DNA from: Acetatifactor sp.
GTDB taxonomy: Bacteria; Bacillota; Clostridia; Lachnospirales; Lachnospiraceae
Reading direction: 5' to 3'
Length of the DNA: 45,225 nucleotides
Assembly: GCA_022511385.1 (NCBI GenBank)
Contig: JAFLRN010000010.1
Coordinates: forward strand, 14,499-59,723
The first letter of the stretch is position 1, and each line of letters begins with the position of its first letter. The notes beneath the pieces were generated by a model. That model saw only the letters and a program-made list of their open reading frames with translations. It was not told the origin of the DNA and ran no database searches. The position numbers and the translations under genes are program-made. Below are positions 8,421-17,437 of this stretch, one piece after another.

Positions 8421-9500
8421 CTAACCGTTATGTCTAGCCAAAAACTCCTTCACATAGGCGCCCCAATAGGGTGTTGGCGCAAAATCGTCGAGATTCTCCA
8501 CCAAACAGGGTCCCGCCTGATGATGGAAATCCCAGGCGGTGATATGATAGCCATTATCGTCCACCCATTTCAGGAACTTCGGCACCCAAATGCTGCTTAT
8601 CTCCCTCTGAGGCCACTCATGTTCAACCGGCGCCTCACCGTAGTGGCCACACTCCCCGATGATGATAGGATACTGCTCCTTCGCTACCGTCACCAGGCGG
8701 TCCCAGTTATCAAGATCCTTGCAGGGATACAGATGGCTGTCCAAAATGATACCGTTTCCGCCGTGATCTACCACCGCATAGCCGTTGACGATGCCGTCCA
8801 GCTCATAGCTCCAGTCCAAACCGCCAACGACCAGCACATTATTGGCGCCGACGCCGCGGACGGTGTCCGCCAGCTTCTGCATGCCCGGAACCATGTAGGT
8901 CATGGACTGAAGGATTGCTGTGTCCGATTTTTCAAACATGATCTGCTGGCCGATATCCTTACTCTCGTAATAAACCGTGATCTCACCGCCGTCCCGCCAA
9001 GTCTTCCAGTCCACATGATATGGCTCGTTGTATAGATCAAACAGCACATTGGGGTGATTGGCATACCGGACAGCCACATCCTTCCAGAACACCAGACTGT
9101 TCATATCCGAGAGATTGCCACTGATATACTCGCCCCAGCGGTTGCTGTTGCTTCGGTGCAGATCCAGAATCACGTATTTTTGGCGGGAGGCTACCGATGC
9201 CACCACATCATCCACCAGCTGGCGGTATCGGTCCCCCGACTCATCCACGCCCCGCTGCCCTGATGAAAAGCCGAACCAGCTATCCTGTGACAGGGGCAGG
9301 CGGATGGTATTGGCCTTCCATTGGTCACAGGCCGTATTCACCGTGCGCAGCAACCCAGTGGGGTAACTCATCCACTCAAGTGATGAGCAGTTGACCCCTG
9401 CCAGACGGACTTGAGCCCCTTTGGCATTGAACACCTTATTTCCCTCTGTGTGCAGCATTTGCCAAGCGTTTTGACCGCGGTACAAATCAAACATTCTCAT
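8421..9500 (-). CDS. Glycoside hydrolase family 5-like (cellulase fold) protein, no signal peptide
   Basis: Predicted (beta/alpha)8 retaining glycosidase of clan GH-A, most like GH5. Family hallmarks are readable: VILDLHRS with the conserved His (115), FDLYNEP with the acid/base Glu 159, DSHLYP (His 256), and PIIIGECG with the nucleophile Glu 283. The chain is 359 residues and holds only the catalytic domain. It begins with polar residues (MRMFDLYRGQ) and has no signal peptide, so unless exported unusually it acts inside the cell on imported oligosaccharides or glycosides. GAGGAGG lies just upstream of the start at 9500. It starts 9 bp after the histidine kinase gene, implying one transcript with the two-component system. 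The substrate cannot be told from sequence alone. Confidence 0.82.
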   Translation of the reverse strand: MRMFDLYRGQNAWQMLHTEGNKVFNAKGAQVRLAGVNCSSLEWMSYPTGLLRTVNTACDQWKANTIRLPLSQDSWFGFSSGQRGVDESGDRYRQLVDDVVASVASRQKYVILDLHRSNSNRWGEYISGNLSDMNSLVFWKDVAVRYANHPNVLFDLYNEPYHVDWKTWRDGGEITVYYESKDIGQQIMFEKSDTAILQSMTYMVPGMQKLADTVRGVGANNVLVVGGLDWSYELDGIVNGYAVVDHGGNGIILDSHLYPCKDLDNWDRLVTVAKEQYPIIIGECGHYGEAPVEHEWPQREISSIWVPKFLKWVDDNGYHITAWDFHHQAGPCLVENLDDFAPTPYWGAYVKEFLARHNG

Positions 9501-9509
9501 TAATCCTCC

Positions 9510-12224
9510 TCACTCCCTATACTCCGGGAATTCCACCACCACCTTGAACAAATCCCCATCCAGCAAAATCTCGAAGGTGCCACCTTGCACCTGAATCAGG
9601 TTCTTTGCAATGGAAAGCCCCAAGCCGCTGCCCTCGGTGGTGCGGGAGGAATCGCCGCGGATAAAGCGCTCTGTCAATTCCTCCGGGCTGATATTCATCT
9701 GCTGTCTGGATATATTTTTGAAAGCTACCGCTATCCTGCCCTCATTTTGTTCCATGTCAATATAGACTCTGGTGCCTTCCAGGGCGTACTTACAGATATT
9801 GTTGAACAAATTCTCCATCACACGCCACATTCTGCGGCTGTCCGCATAGATGCAGGCCGGAGTGCCACCGTCACTAAACACCACCTGCAGACTCTTCTCC
9901 TCCAGCTTCTCAGAGAACTCGCCCAGACTTTGATTGAGTAACTCCGTCAGGTTCAGCTTCTCCTTGTTCAGTTCAATATTGCCGGAGGAAATCTTGGAAG
10001 CCTCCACCAGATCGTCTGTCAGCTGCTTCAAACGCTGTGCCTTGCTATCCAGGATCTCAATATACCCTTTTGCGGGTTCCTCCTCTATTTTTAACCGTTT
10101 TAGCAAATCCACATAGTTGATGATGGAGGTCAGCGGTGTCTTGATATCATGGGAAACGTTGGTGATCAGATCCGTCTTCATCTGCTCATCCTTCATACTG
10201 GTCCGTACTGCAACACGGATGCCCTCGCCGATGTTGTTCACCGCATCCGCCAATTCCCTGCTGGAGCCATGAAGCGTTTCCGAATCCAACACAAAATCCA
10301 CCTCGCCGTTCCGAATTCTGTTGATTCCGTCCACGATCTCATTCTGTTCTGCATTGCGTCTAAACAGCAGCACTCCCACGACACCGTCAAAGATAAGTAC
10401 TACCGCTGCAAGCACTATTGGTACAATCGGATGATCCAGAAAGCGATATATAGCTATCAGGCCTGCCAGATTGATAAACAGATATATATTGTAGGGCAAT
10501 ATGGTACTGATCATGGAATTCCTGTGACGGAACACAAAACGGGCCGAATTGCCAAGCCGCTGCACCATCTGGTGCAGGAAACTGTCCTTCCAGAAATTCC
10601 AGGACTTTGCTCGCCTGATCAAACTGTACCACAACAGGCAAACTGACGCACTTACATAGACCCCATACAGACCAAACACGCTGTAATTGTACAGCCTGGT
10701 CAGCTGGATGCCCAGCATCTCCGTAGGCACCACACCGGCCGTTTCCGCCACTCCCGTCAGCAGCCTGTATCCCCACATTCCCGCATAAACCATACCCACT
10801 CCCAGCAGGACCAGTACTTCCGTCCAGATATGATCAAAGCGGTTCAGATACCAAACCTTATTGCCCTCCTTATCGTAAGCAGTGCCTGCAGTGACGGACA
10901 TGTGAATTGCCAGTCCCAGCCAGCTCAGCGCAAGAAAAGCGATCAGAGCGATCATCCTGTTCACGTTGGGAATCACCTTCTCATATACCTGGTTGGCATT
11001 ATAAAAGGAATCTCCCTCCACCGTGTAGCTTGTGTCCACTCCAAGCCAGATATGTGTGGTGTCCGGATATGCATAGTCATAGAGACTGATATAGTTATAT
11101 ATCTCCTCCTCACTCATGGTTGTGTTGCCCATGAACACCAAACTGTCAGGATAATAAATCAGGTGCCGCCTATGCTCCGAAAAATATTCCGTCACATCCT
11201 CGTCGCTCTTCTCCTTTAAATCCGGCACATTGGTGTATGTGGCAATACCTTCGTCCGTCATCAGGCGAACCATATATTTGACATTGCTATTTCCCTCACT
11301 GTAGGCAGGGTTGCAAACCTGATACCTTTCATAATCATATGTCAGGCTCTCGATGGCTACAGCAACGTTTTCCTGGAGCCGTATATAATCCACCCAGTTG
11401 TCAGCATAGTCCACAAGCTGGCGGATACCATCCGTTGTATCATATCGGCAGATCAGCATAGGCAGGGAGACCATAAGGCTGCCGTCGTCTTCTCTGGATA
11501 GATGGATCTGGTTCGGATCCTCCGCCACCAGATAAGAAAATACGATATCCTCAAGCTGATGCTGGGTAAACTGTGACATTCTTTCACTGAGTATTTCCAG
11601 CTCCTCCGCAGACTTGTTGCACCCACTCTGTGTCGCCTCCGTGGTCTCTCCGGATCCCACATTCTCCCCTTCACCGGTTCCCAATGCATCTTCCCAGGAG
11701 GGCTCGGCCGTTATCTTATAAAAGTCATCAAAAATAAGCTGGTCATATTCGTCCAGCGTAAAATTTTCCGGATAGATACAATAGCCAAAATAGCCTACAA
11801 AATCCGACATGCTCATGCTGCGGGCATTGTATTCTACTCCGCGCTTTCCCCATTTAATAAGATCATCCAGCTCATAGACTGCCGTGACTAAGCAGCCCTT
11901 ATCAAGGCCAAGCTGACCGGCATATGCTGTGACATCAATGTGTTTCCCAGAGTCAAAGACATCATCGGTCTCCATCCGCCCCTTGATGACCACCAGCTGG
12001 GTGATATCGGAGACAGCGTTGCGGAACAGATCACTATAGATCGCCGAATCCTCAAATTCCTGTCCGGTGTCCACAGATAATATCCTGTAGACCTGCATGC
12101 CGCCTATGGAGTCCACCGCAATATAAGAATTTAACAGCAAAACTGCCAATGTAACCATCAGCATTGCAGCCAGCAGATGCTGGAACATCCCGATGGCGAT
12201 TCGTTTGAATGTGGGCTTCTTCAT
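9510..12224 (-). CDS. Multi-pass sensor histidine kinase with large extracytoplasmic domain
   Basis: Membrane sensor kinase of a two-component system. With the ATG at 12224 (904 residues), a first membrane helix spans about 12-38, then an extracytoplasmic region of roughly 380 residues rich in Asp, Glu and Tyr. A cluster of five hydrophobic segments (about 423-621), a HAMP-like linker, the H-box NVSHDIKTPLTS (phospho-acceptor His about 692), an N-box near MENLFNNICKYA and a G-box GSGLGLSIAKNL follow. A longer reading starts at TTG 12245, but that has no good ribosome binding site. GGAAAGG precedes the ATG and 26 bp separate it from the regulator's stop. The sensor domain matches nothing I recognise. 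It is co-oriented between its regulator and the GH5 gene, so it may sense a carbohydrate or cell-envelope signal; that is inference. Confidence 0.9.
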   Translation of the reverse strand: MKKPTFKRIAIGMFQHLLAAMLMVTLAVLLLNSYIAVDSIGGMQVYRILSVDTGQEFEDSAIYSDLFRNAVSDITQLVVIKGRMETDDVFDSGKHIDVTAYAGQLGLDKGCLVTAVYELDDLIKWGKRGVEYNARSMSMSDFVGYFGYCIYPENFTLDEYDQLIFDDFYKITAEPSWEDALGTGEGENVGSGETTEATQSGCNKSAEELEILSERMSQFTQHQLEDIVFSYLVAEDPNQIHLSREDDGSLMVSLPMLICRYDTTDGIRQLVDYADNWVDYIRLQENVAVAIESLTYDYERYQVCNPAYSEGNSNVKYMVRLMTDEGIATYTNVPDLKEKSDEDVTEYFSEHRRHLIYYPDSLVFMGNTTMSEEEIYNYISLYDYAYPDTTHIWLGVDTSYTVEGDSFYNANQVYEKVIPNVNRMIALIAFLALSWLGLAIHMSVTAGTAYDKEGNKVWYLNRFDHIWTEVLVLLGVGMVYAGMWGYRLLTGVAETAGVVPTEMLGIQLTRLYNYSVFGLYGVYVSASVCLLWYSLIRRAKSWNFWKDSFLHQMVQRLGNSARFVFRHRNSMISTILPYNIYLFINLAGLIAIYRFLDHPIVPIVLAAVVLIFDGVVGVLLFRRNAEQNEIVDGINRIRNGEVDFVLDSETLHGSSRELADAVNNIGEGIRVAVRTSMKDEQMKTDLITNVSHDIKTPLTSIINYVDLLKRLKIEEEPAKGYIEILDSKAQRLKQLTDDLVEASKISSGNIELNKEKLNLTELLNQSLGEFSEKLEEKSLQVVFSDGGTPACIYADSRRMWRVMENLFNNICKYALEGTRVYIDMEQNEGRIAVAFKNISRQQMNISPEELTERFIRGDSSRTTEGSGLGLSIAKNLIQVQGGTFEILLDGDLFKVVVEFPEYRE

Positions 12225-12250
12225 TTCCTGACCATGCCTTTCCAAAGGTG

Positions 12251-12943
12251 TTACTGCTTGTCTATTTTATATCCCACGCCCCAGACAACCTTCAGATATT
12301 TAGGCTCCTTGGGATTGATCTCAATTTTTTCACGTATATGACGAATGTGCACTGCCACTGTATTATCTACGCCGATGGCATCCTCGTTCCAGATGCTCTC
12401 ATAGATTTGATCAATGGAAAACACTCTGCCCTGATTTTTCATCAGAAGCAGAAGAATATTGTATTCAATGGGTGTAAGTTTCACCGGCTCGTCATCCACC
12501 GTCACCTGCTTTGTGTCGTCGTTGATCACCAGGCCCCCCACCTGATAGATGGACTTACTCTCTGAATTCAGGCTCCCCAGGGAAGTGTACCGCCGCAGGT
12601 TGGATTTTACCCTGGCTGCCAGTTCCAACGGATTAAAAGGCTTTGTAATATAGTCATCGGCGCCAATGTTCAACCCCAGTATCTTGTCGGCATCTTCGGA
12701 CTTGGCACTGAGAATGATGATGGGGATGCTGCTGTATTCTCTGATCTTCAGGGTCGCCCTAATACCGTCCAGTCTCGGCATCATGATATCCATGATCAAG
12801 AGCTGGATATCCTCCTTCTTCAACGTTTCTATAGCCTGCTCCCCGTTATATGCCTTATAGATCTGATGCCCGTCCTGATTCAAATAGATCTCAATGGCAT
12901 CCACAATCTCTTTATCGTCGTCACATACCAGTATATTTGCCAT
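12251..12943 (-). CDS. OmpR/PhoB-family response regulator
   Basis: DNA-binding regulator of the adjacent kinase. The receiver domain carries the acidic pair in VCDDDKEI, the phosphorylatable Asp in LLIMDIMMPRLDG (about residue 52), the Ser/Thr switch in IIILSAK and the conserved Lys in ITKPFNPLELAARV (about 102). The C-terminal winged helix reads LTPIEYNILLLLMKNQGR to AVHIRHIREKIE and ends in VWGVGYKI, characteristic of the OmpR/PhoB group. At 230 residues it is normal length. It is the first gene of the regulator-kinase-GH5 unit. The 125-bp upstream gap is AT-rich and contains TTAAGTA (13014-13020) facing TACTTAA (13045-13051), a possible regulatory site, but I could not fix a clear promoter. 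Confidence 0.94.
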   Translation of the reverse strand: MANILVCDDDKEIVDAIEIYLNQDGHQIYKAYNGEQAIETLKKEDIQLLIMDIMMPRLDGIRATLKIREYSSIPIIILSAKSEDADKILGLNIGADDYITKPFNPLELAARVKSNLRRYTSLGSLNSESKSIYQVGGLVINDDTKQVTVDDEPVKLTPIEYNILLLLMKNQGRVFSIDQIYESIWNEDAIGVDNTVAVHIRHIREKIEINPKEPKYLKVVWGVGYKIDKQ

Positions 12944-13068
12944 ATCTTCCTCTTTTCCGCCGTCCGCAACGGCTTCTCTGTTCTCCTATGCTGTATATTG
13001 AATCAGAATATTTTTAAGTATTACCTGTCTTTTTTCTGAATAATTACTTAAGTTTACAGTTTAGAAAT

Positions 13069-13998
13069 TTACCCCAGCATAATAAACGCCGCCATATTTC
13101 CTCTTTTCCCATGGCTGGCGCGATGTGAAAACAGATATGCACTGTTATGACAGGTACATATATCCGTGATGTCTATTTTTTTCATGAGAATTCCCGCTTG
13201 CCGCAGGATCAGGTAATTGGCAAGCCACAAATCCAACTGAAACTTATCCGGCCGCTTTCCCGGCTCTGCAATCTTTGGCAGACCCCCATCATAGCCAGTC
13301 CGATAACGTCCACTTAGCAAAAGTTCCCTCCTCAGTTCCTCCGTCTCCGCCTCCATTCCAAGAAACTCCTCCGACACATCCTCACTCACCTCATAACAGT
13401 CCTGACAGATGGACGGTCCAATAGCTGCATACAAATCCTCCGGCCGGGTGCCAAAGGCTTCTCCCATGGCTTTTACCATACACTGTCCCATCCTGCCAAC
13501 AGTGCCCCGCCAGCCAGAATGGGCCGCGCCAATGGCTTTGTGAATGGGATCCACGAACAACAGCGGCACACAATCCGCATAATAAGTTACCAGAGCAATC
13601 CCCGATTCATCCGTCATCAGGCCGTCCACATCCTGATAGTCCAACGGCCTGGTTACACCCTTCCCCTTATCCTCTGACATCACCCGGCGGATATTGGTGG
13701 TGTGGGTCTGCTGGGAGGCTGTCATATTCTCCGGCAGACAGCCCAGAACACGGCCGATCCGCCGATAATTTTCCCGTACATTCTCCTCCCGGTCGCCTCT
13801 GGCAAAACTCAGATTCATTGAGGCATAATCGCCCTCGCTGACCCCTCCCAGCCTGGTGGTGATCAGATGGCGCACGATTCCCGTCTTCTCCAGGGAGGGA
13901 TAAGTCAGATATTCCAGCTCTTCCCCGGACTCGAGAAGAATACTGTTCTGCCGGATCACTTTCCCTGCCGCCCTGTGGGCACGATCAACCTGATACAT
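13069..13998 (-). CDS. pgeF: Peptidoglycan editing factor PgeF / laccase-domain (YfiH) protein
   Basis: Member of the multicopper-oxidase-like YfiH/DUF152 family. Members have been described as purine nucleoside phosphorylases or oxidases and, in E. coli, as editing misincorporated amino acids in peptidoglycan precursors. Signatures are LGGVSEGDYASMNLSF, ADCVPLLFVDP and AAHSGWRGTVGRMG; the metal ligands include the His of HSGWRG, the Cys of ADC and the downstream His of CHNSAYLFSHRA. Length (309) is slightly above the usual 250-280 owing to an N-terminal stretch. GGAGGAG lies upstream of the ATG at 13998. It is the last gene of the minus-strand lepB2-rbgA-rnhB operon, 33 bp after yraN. Confidence 0.92.
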   Translation of the reverse strand: MYQVDRAHRAAGKVIRQNSILLESGEELEYLTYPSLEKTGIVRHLITTRLGGVSEGDYASMNLSFARGDREENVRENYRRIGRVLGCLPENMTASQQTHTTNIRRVMSEDKGKGVTRPLDYQDVDGLMTDESGIALVTYYADCVPLLFVDPIHKAIGAAHSGWRGTVGRMGQCMVKAMGEAFGTRPEDLYAAIGPSICQDCYEVSEDVSEEFLGMEAETEELRRELLLSGRYRTGYDGGLPKIAEPGKRPDKFQLDLWLANYLILRQAGILMKKIDITDICTCHNSAYLFSHRASHGKRGNMAAFIMLG

Positions 13999-14031
13999 AT
14001 GCTCTCCTCCATCCGGGTTCGATACGGTGTA

Positions 14032-14394
14032 CTAGGCCCGAGTGTAAATGTGGGTAAATGCATTTCGGATCCAGTGTATCTCTTCACCCTGAATTGCCAC
14101 AACATCATAGCGCACTCCAAAAGAATCACCAAGCCCGTGGCTGTACCTGTAATAGTCTGCCACCCGGCAGATCTTTCTCTGCTTCCGTCCGTCCACGGCC
14201 TCCATGGCATAGCCCTTATCCGTGTCCTTACGGTACTTTACCTCCACAAACACCAGGTATCCCTGGTGCCAGCCGACCAGGTCGATTTCACCCTGCCTGC
14301 TTCTGTAATTTCTCTCTATGATCTTCATTCCCTGGCGCTCCAGGTATTCCGCAGCCTGCCTTTCCCTGTCCGCCCCCGTCGCTCTGCTGCTCAA
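14032..14394 (-). CDS. yraN: YraN / UPF0102 family nuclease-fold protein
   Basis: Small protein (120 residues) with the UPF0102 pattern: GADRERQAAEYLERQG, then ERNYRSRQGEIDLVGW and LVFVEVKYRK. The E-[IV]-D and E-V-K residues form a restriction-endonuclease-like active site, although the in vivo role of the family is unclear to me. It begins 3 bp after the stop of the FlhB-like gene and is next to rnhB in the wider operon, an arrangement frequent in Firmicutes. No signal peptide or membrane segment is seen. Confidence 0.92.
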   Translation of the reverse strand: MSSRATGADRERQAAEYLERQGMKIIERNYRSRQGEIDLVGWHQGYLVFVEVKYRKDTDKGYAMEAVDGRKQRKICRVADYYRYSHGLGDSFGVRYDVVAIQGEEIHWIRNAFTHIYTRA

Positions 14395-14397
14395 ATG

Positions 14398-14688
14398 CTA
14401 CCCCTTCATCTTTGCCTTGATCTTATCCATGGAATCAACAAATATAAGGATTTCCGCCACAACCTCGTACAACTCAGGAGGTATCATCTCTCCGATCTCC
14501 AGTCTGGAGAGTGTGTCCGCCAGCTTATCGTCACGATGGATGGGCACATCGCTCTCCTTCGCCTTCTCGATAATCTTCTCTGCAAGAATGCCGCGGCCGC
14601 TGGCAATCACCCTGGGGGCCTGGTCGTTTGGATCATATTCCAGCGCAATGGCTTGCTTTACTTTTGTTTTGTCTCTGTTTTCACTCAC
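14398..14688 (-). CDS. FlhB C-terminal-like cytoplasmic protein (YlqH type)
   Basis: A 96-residue protein matching only the cytoplasmic tail of FlhB/EscU export-gate proteins: AIALEYDPNDQAPRVIASG, AEKIIEKAKESDVPI and IPPELYEVVAEILIFV. The self-cleavage motif NPTH that precedes AVALKYD in FlhB is replaced here by KVKQ, and there is no membrane part, so it cannot be a functional export gate. Its place directly after a FliK-like gene and behind rnhB is the same as ylqG-ylqH in Bacillus subtilis. The function of this non-flagellar pair is unknown to me. It starts 16 bp after the upstream gene ends. Confidence 0.85.
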   Translation of the reverse strand: MSENRDKTKVKQAIALEYDPNDQAPRVIASGRGILAEKIIEKAKESDVPIHRDDKLADTLSRLEIGEMIPPELYEVVAEILIFVDSMDKIKAKMKG

Positions 14689-14704
14689 GCTGCCACCCCA
14701 CCTC

Positions 14705-16588
14705 TCACGTTCTCACATCAAAGGCATACTGTGTGACAAGCACGCCTTTTTCCTGATCCAAAATCGGCCGAATACCGCTGTTTGCTGTCTGGTCCTGCTC
14801 TTCCCCACGGGCTGTCATGGAAAAGCTGCAATCGTATCCCCGCTCCGCCAGCCGCTCCGTCAATATATGCATATGCGCTGCCAGAAAATCCAGCATCTCC
14901 TCATCCTGCACATAGAATCTGGTGTTTACCTTGCTATGCTCCAGCATCACATAGACATCCACGGGACCCAGGTGCTCCATATCCAAATGTAGCAACGCGC
15001 TGATCTTTCCGCCATTGTCCGCAAGACTCTTCTTGTTGGCATAGACATAAAGCTCTCCGTGGGCATCTCCCTGGCTCAGATGCAAGGGAAGCTGTACATA
15101 GGCGTACATCTGGTTCAGCTGGTTCAGAAAATCAATATTTTGGGACATTGCAGTAGTAGCGCGAAAGGCAGTGCTCTCCGCCTGACCACCAGTCTCCAGC
15201 GCATTGGCAAGGCCCCTTAACTGTCGGTCCATGCGTTGATACAATTCCTCCACTTTTCCGCTTTTTGCCAGTTCCTCCGGTCGGACCGTCCAGAGATGCT
15301 TTAGTGATTCCGTGAGCAGATTCCGAAACTCTTCGCCGGAAAAGATCCGATGCAGATTTTGAATGCCGTCCTCCATAGTGCGGGCGGCATGGAGCATTCT
15401 CCCCGCCGTCGCAAAAAAATCTTCCGTGCTCAGTTGTCCCTGGCCAAACTGCCGAAGCTGCATAGCAAGCTGCTCCGCCTCCTGAGACTCCATAGGAAGC
15501 CCGGAAAGCATGGAAAGAAGCTGTTCCGAAAGCATTTGGCGGGAAGCGGCGGAGATCGTCTCTTCCTGTAAAGCTTCCGCTGCAATAGTGCCAGCGGAAT
15601 CGCCTGTCTGAACAGCTCCTGTCTCCGCCTGAGCTGCTCCTGCTTCCGCCTCCCCGCCTGAGGTTACGCCTTCTCCCTTGCCCCCAAGCTCCTCCAGCAA
15701 AATCTCTGCAGCTGCAGCAGGCGTGTTCCCCACAGAAGCCTCCATATCCAAAAGAGCCGCCTCCTGCTGATTCATTTCGGCTTCCGCCATCTGTCCCGGC
15801 ACAGCCTGCTCCTGGGTTAGCTCGGCCGTCTCCGGCAAAGTTTCTTCCGAAGTCAGCGCCAATTCTTCGACCGCACCCTCCTGGATCAGATCAAAAAGCT
15901 CCTGATACAGCCCCGTAAGCCCCTGAAGATTTCCCTCCTGAGCCATACCCTCCATGGCATCAGGCAGAGCTCCCAGCACACTCTCCATACCGTCCAGCAG
16001 CTGATGAGTCAGGTTTCGGTAGGAAATCATCTGATTCACATTCGCCTCATTCACCGGAAGTCCCAGTTTGTGAAGATTCACCACGTCAGAAATCTCCGCC
16101 TGAGGATAGGACATGACCTCCCGGTAAATCTGCTGCAGGGAATTCCTGTCCACGGACAGTCCGGCCTCCATCAACTGCTTGGTCATGGTTACGGAGGTCT
16201 CATTCACCGGAAGCCCTGCCATATCAAGGGCCTTCAGCACATTCACATCCGCAGACATATTTTCAAACAAAGGGCTTAAAGTGAGAGCGCTGCCATTGTT
16301 CCTGACCTCAAAGGTCATGTTTTTCCCGATCTCAAGGTTCATGTTCGGATCCACCTTGGCATGCATGATCATATCATCCGAAAGCTTGAGCTGCACGTCA
16401 CTGCCATTGCGCGCCACAACTTCTCCACGAATGGTCTGTCCCGGCACCAGGGAGCGTATTTGTCTGTTTAAGCTGGCCGTGGAATCTCCTGTTGCAGGCC
16501 GCGATGTCTGTGCAGAGCTATTCGCGCGCTTGCTGCCTGCAGTCGTTCCCGACTGATCCACAATTCCCCATGGCATTCTAAGTTTCAT
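14705..16588 (-). CDS. FliK hook-length-control-like protein (YlqG type)
   Basis: A 627-residue soluble protein without signal peptide. The N-terminal region has a beta-rich stretch RSLVPGQTIRGEVVARNG. The middle (about 220-340) is Ala/Glu/Gln-rich and low complexity, and the C-terminal part (about 510-605) resembles the FliK hook domain: GELYVYANKK, LHLDMEHLGPVDVYVMLE, NTRFYVQDEE. In flagellar systems FliK interacts with FlhB's cytoplasmic tail; the next gene encodes just such a tail. No other flagellar genes are visible. Start chosen at 16588 because GGGAG lies 5 bp upstream; ATG 16600 would overlap that site. The role is unknown; the partnership with the next gene is inference from the FliK-FlhB parallel. 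Confidence 0.72.
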   Translation of the reverse strand: MKLRMPWGIVDQSGTTAGSKRANSSAQTSRPATGDSTASLNRQIRSLVPGQTIRGEVVARNGSDVQLKLSDDMIMHAKVDPNMNLEIGKNMTFEVRNNGSALTLSPLFENMSADVNVLKALDMAGLPVNETSVTMTKQLMEAGLSVDRNSLQQIYREVMSYPQAEISDVVNLHKLGLPVNEANVNQMISYRNLTHQLLDGMESVLGALPDAMEGMAQEGNLQGLTGLYQELFDLIQEGAVEELALTSEETLPETAELTQEQAVPGQMAEAEMNQQEAALLDMEASVGNTPAAAAEILLEELGGKGEGVTSGGEAEAGAAQAETGAVQTGDSAGTIAAEALQEETISAASRQMLSEQLLSMLSGLPMESQEAEQLAMQLRQFGQGQLSTEDFFATAGRMLHAARTMEDGIQNLHRIFSGEEFRNLLTESLKHLWTVRPEELAKSGKVEELYQRMDRQLRGLANALETGGQAESTAFRATTAMSQNIDFLNQLNQMYAYVQLPLHLSQGDAHGELYVYANKKSLADNGGKISALLHLDMEHLGPVDVYVMLEHSKVNTRFYVQDEEMLDFLAAHMHILTERLAERGYDCSFSMTARGEEQDQTANSGIRPILDQEKGVLVTQYAFDVRT

Positions 16589-16602
16589 GTTTGCTCCCAT
16601 CC

Positions 16603-16618
16603 GCCCGCTTGAACGGGC
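16603..16618. other. Short GC hairpin between rnhB and the FliK-like gene
   Basis: GCCCG (16603-16607) and CGGGC (16614-16618) form a 5-bp stem with a 6-base loop inside the 50-bp gap after rnhB. There is no T-run after it in either direction, so it is not a convincing terminator; it may stabilise mRNA ends or be chance. Confidence 0.35.
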
Positions 16619-16638
16619 ATAATATTAATTTAAAAATT

Positions 16639-17409
16639 TCACGGATCCACAAAATTCTTTATGAAGCTTTTGCGGTGTATTGGGGTGGGTCCATACTTTT
16701 TTAAGGCCTGAATGTGGGCTGCACTGCCATACCCCTTGTTCCCTGCAAAATCATACTGAGGGAACACCTTGTCATACTCCACCATCAACCGGTCCCTGAC
16801 CACCTTTGCCAGAATACTGGCGGCCCCGATGGTAATGCTCTTGGCATCTCCCTTGATGATAGGAACCTGACGGACTGACACCCCCGGGATGGTCACAGCA
16901 TCGTTTAACAAAATGTCTGGCTGCGGTGTCAGCTTGTCGATGGCGTCGCGCATGGCCTCATAAGTCGCCTGCAGAATATTGATCTCGTCAATCCGCTCCG
17001 GCGTAGCGTACCCCACGGCACAAGCCAGGGCCTTTTCCTGAATCACCTGATAAAGCTCCTCTCTCTTTTTTTCGGACAGCTGCTTGGAATCATTTATATA
17101 CAAAATGCGGCATCCCTTTGGCAGGATCACCGCCCCCGCCACCACCGGTCCGGCCAGAGGTCCTCTTCCCACCTCGTCAATGCCGCAGATATACTCACAT
17201 TCGCCATACTGCTCCTCATAAAACCGCAGTTTTTCAATGCGTACCCGCTCCCGCTCCAAGGCCTCCAGTCGTTTTCTGGCGCCCTCTATCATCTTTTGCA
17301 CGCCGGCCCTCTCGTCCTTCTCGTAGGCATCAATCAATTCAGGCAGCTCATCCTCACAAGCTGCCTGAAATCTCCCTCGTATCTCTCCGATGCTTCTAAC
17401 GTCGCCCAT
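16639..17409 (-). CDS. rnhB: Ribonuclease HII
   Basis: Removes ribonucleotides and RNA of RNA-DNA hybrids. The type-2 RNase H signature CGIDEVGRGPLAGPVVAGAV (about residues 74-93) holds the catalytic Asp-Glu, and the further acidic residue lies in ILLNDAVTI. The 256-residue form with a charged N-terminal arm (about 70 residues before the signature) is typical of Bacillus and clostridial enzymes. The gene is followed by the FliK-like/FlhB-like pair and preceded by lepB (28-bp gap), the standard Firmicutes order rbgA-rnhB. Confidence 0.96.
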   Translation of the reverse strand: MGDVRSIGEIRGRFQAACEDELPELIDAYEKDERAGVQKMIEGARKRLEALERERVRIEKLRFYEEQYGECEYICGIDEVGRGPLAGPVVAGAVILPKGCRILYINDSKQLSEKKREELYQVIQEKALACAVGYATPERIDEINILQATYEAMRDAIDKLTPQPDILLNDAVTIPGVSVRQVPIIKGDAKSITIGAASILAKVVRDRLMVEYDKVFPQYDFAGNKGYGSAAHIQALKKYGPTPIHRKSFIKNFVDP

Positions 17410-17437
17410 AACTCTCCTCTCCTGTCAATGTACCTCG

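Noticed and set aside
13867..14736. 289-residue plus-strand frame across pgeF, yraN and the FlhB-like gene
   Set aside because: It runs antisense over three recognisable genes and has no family signature.
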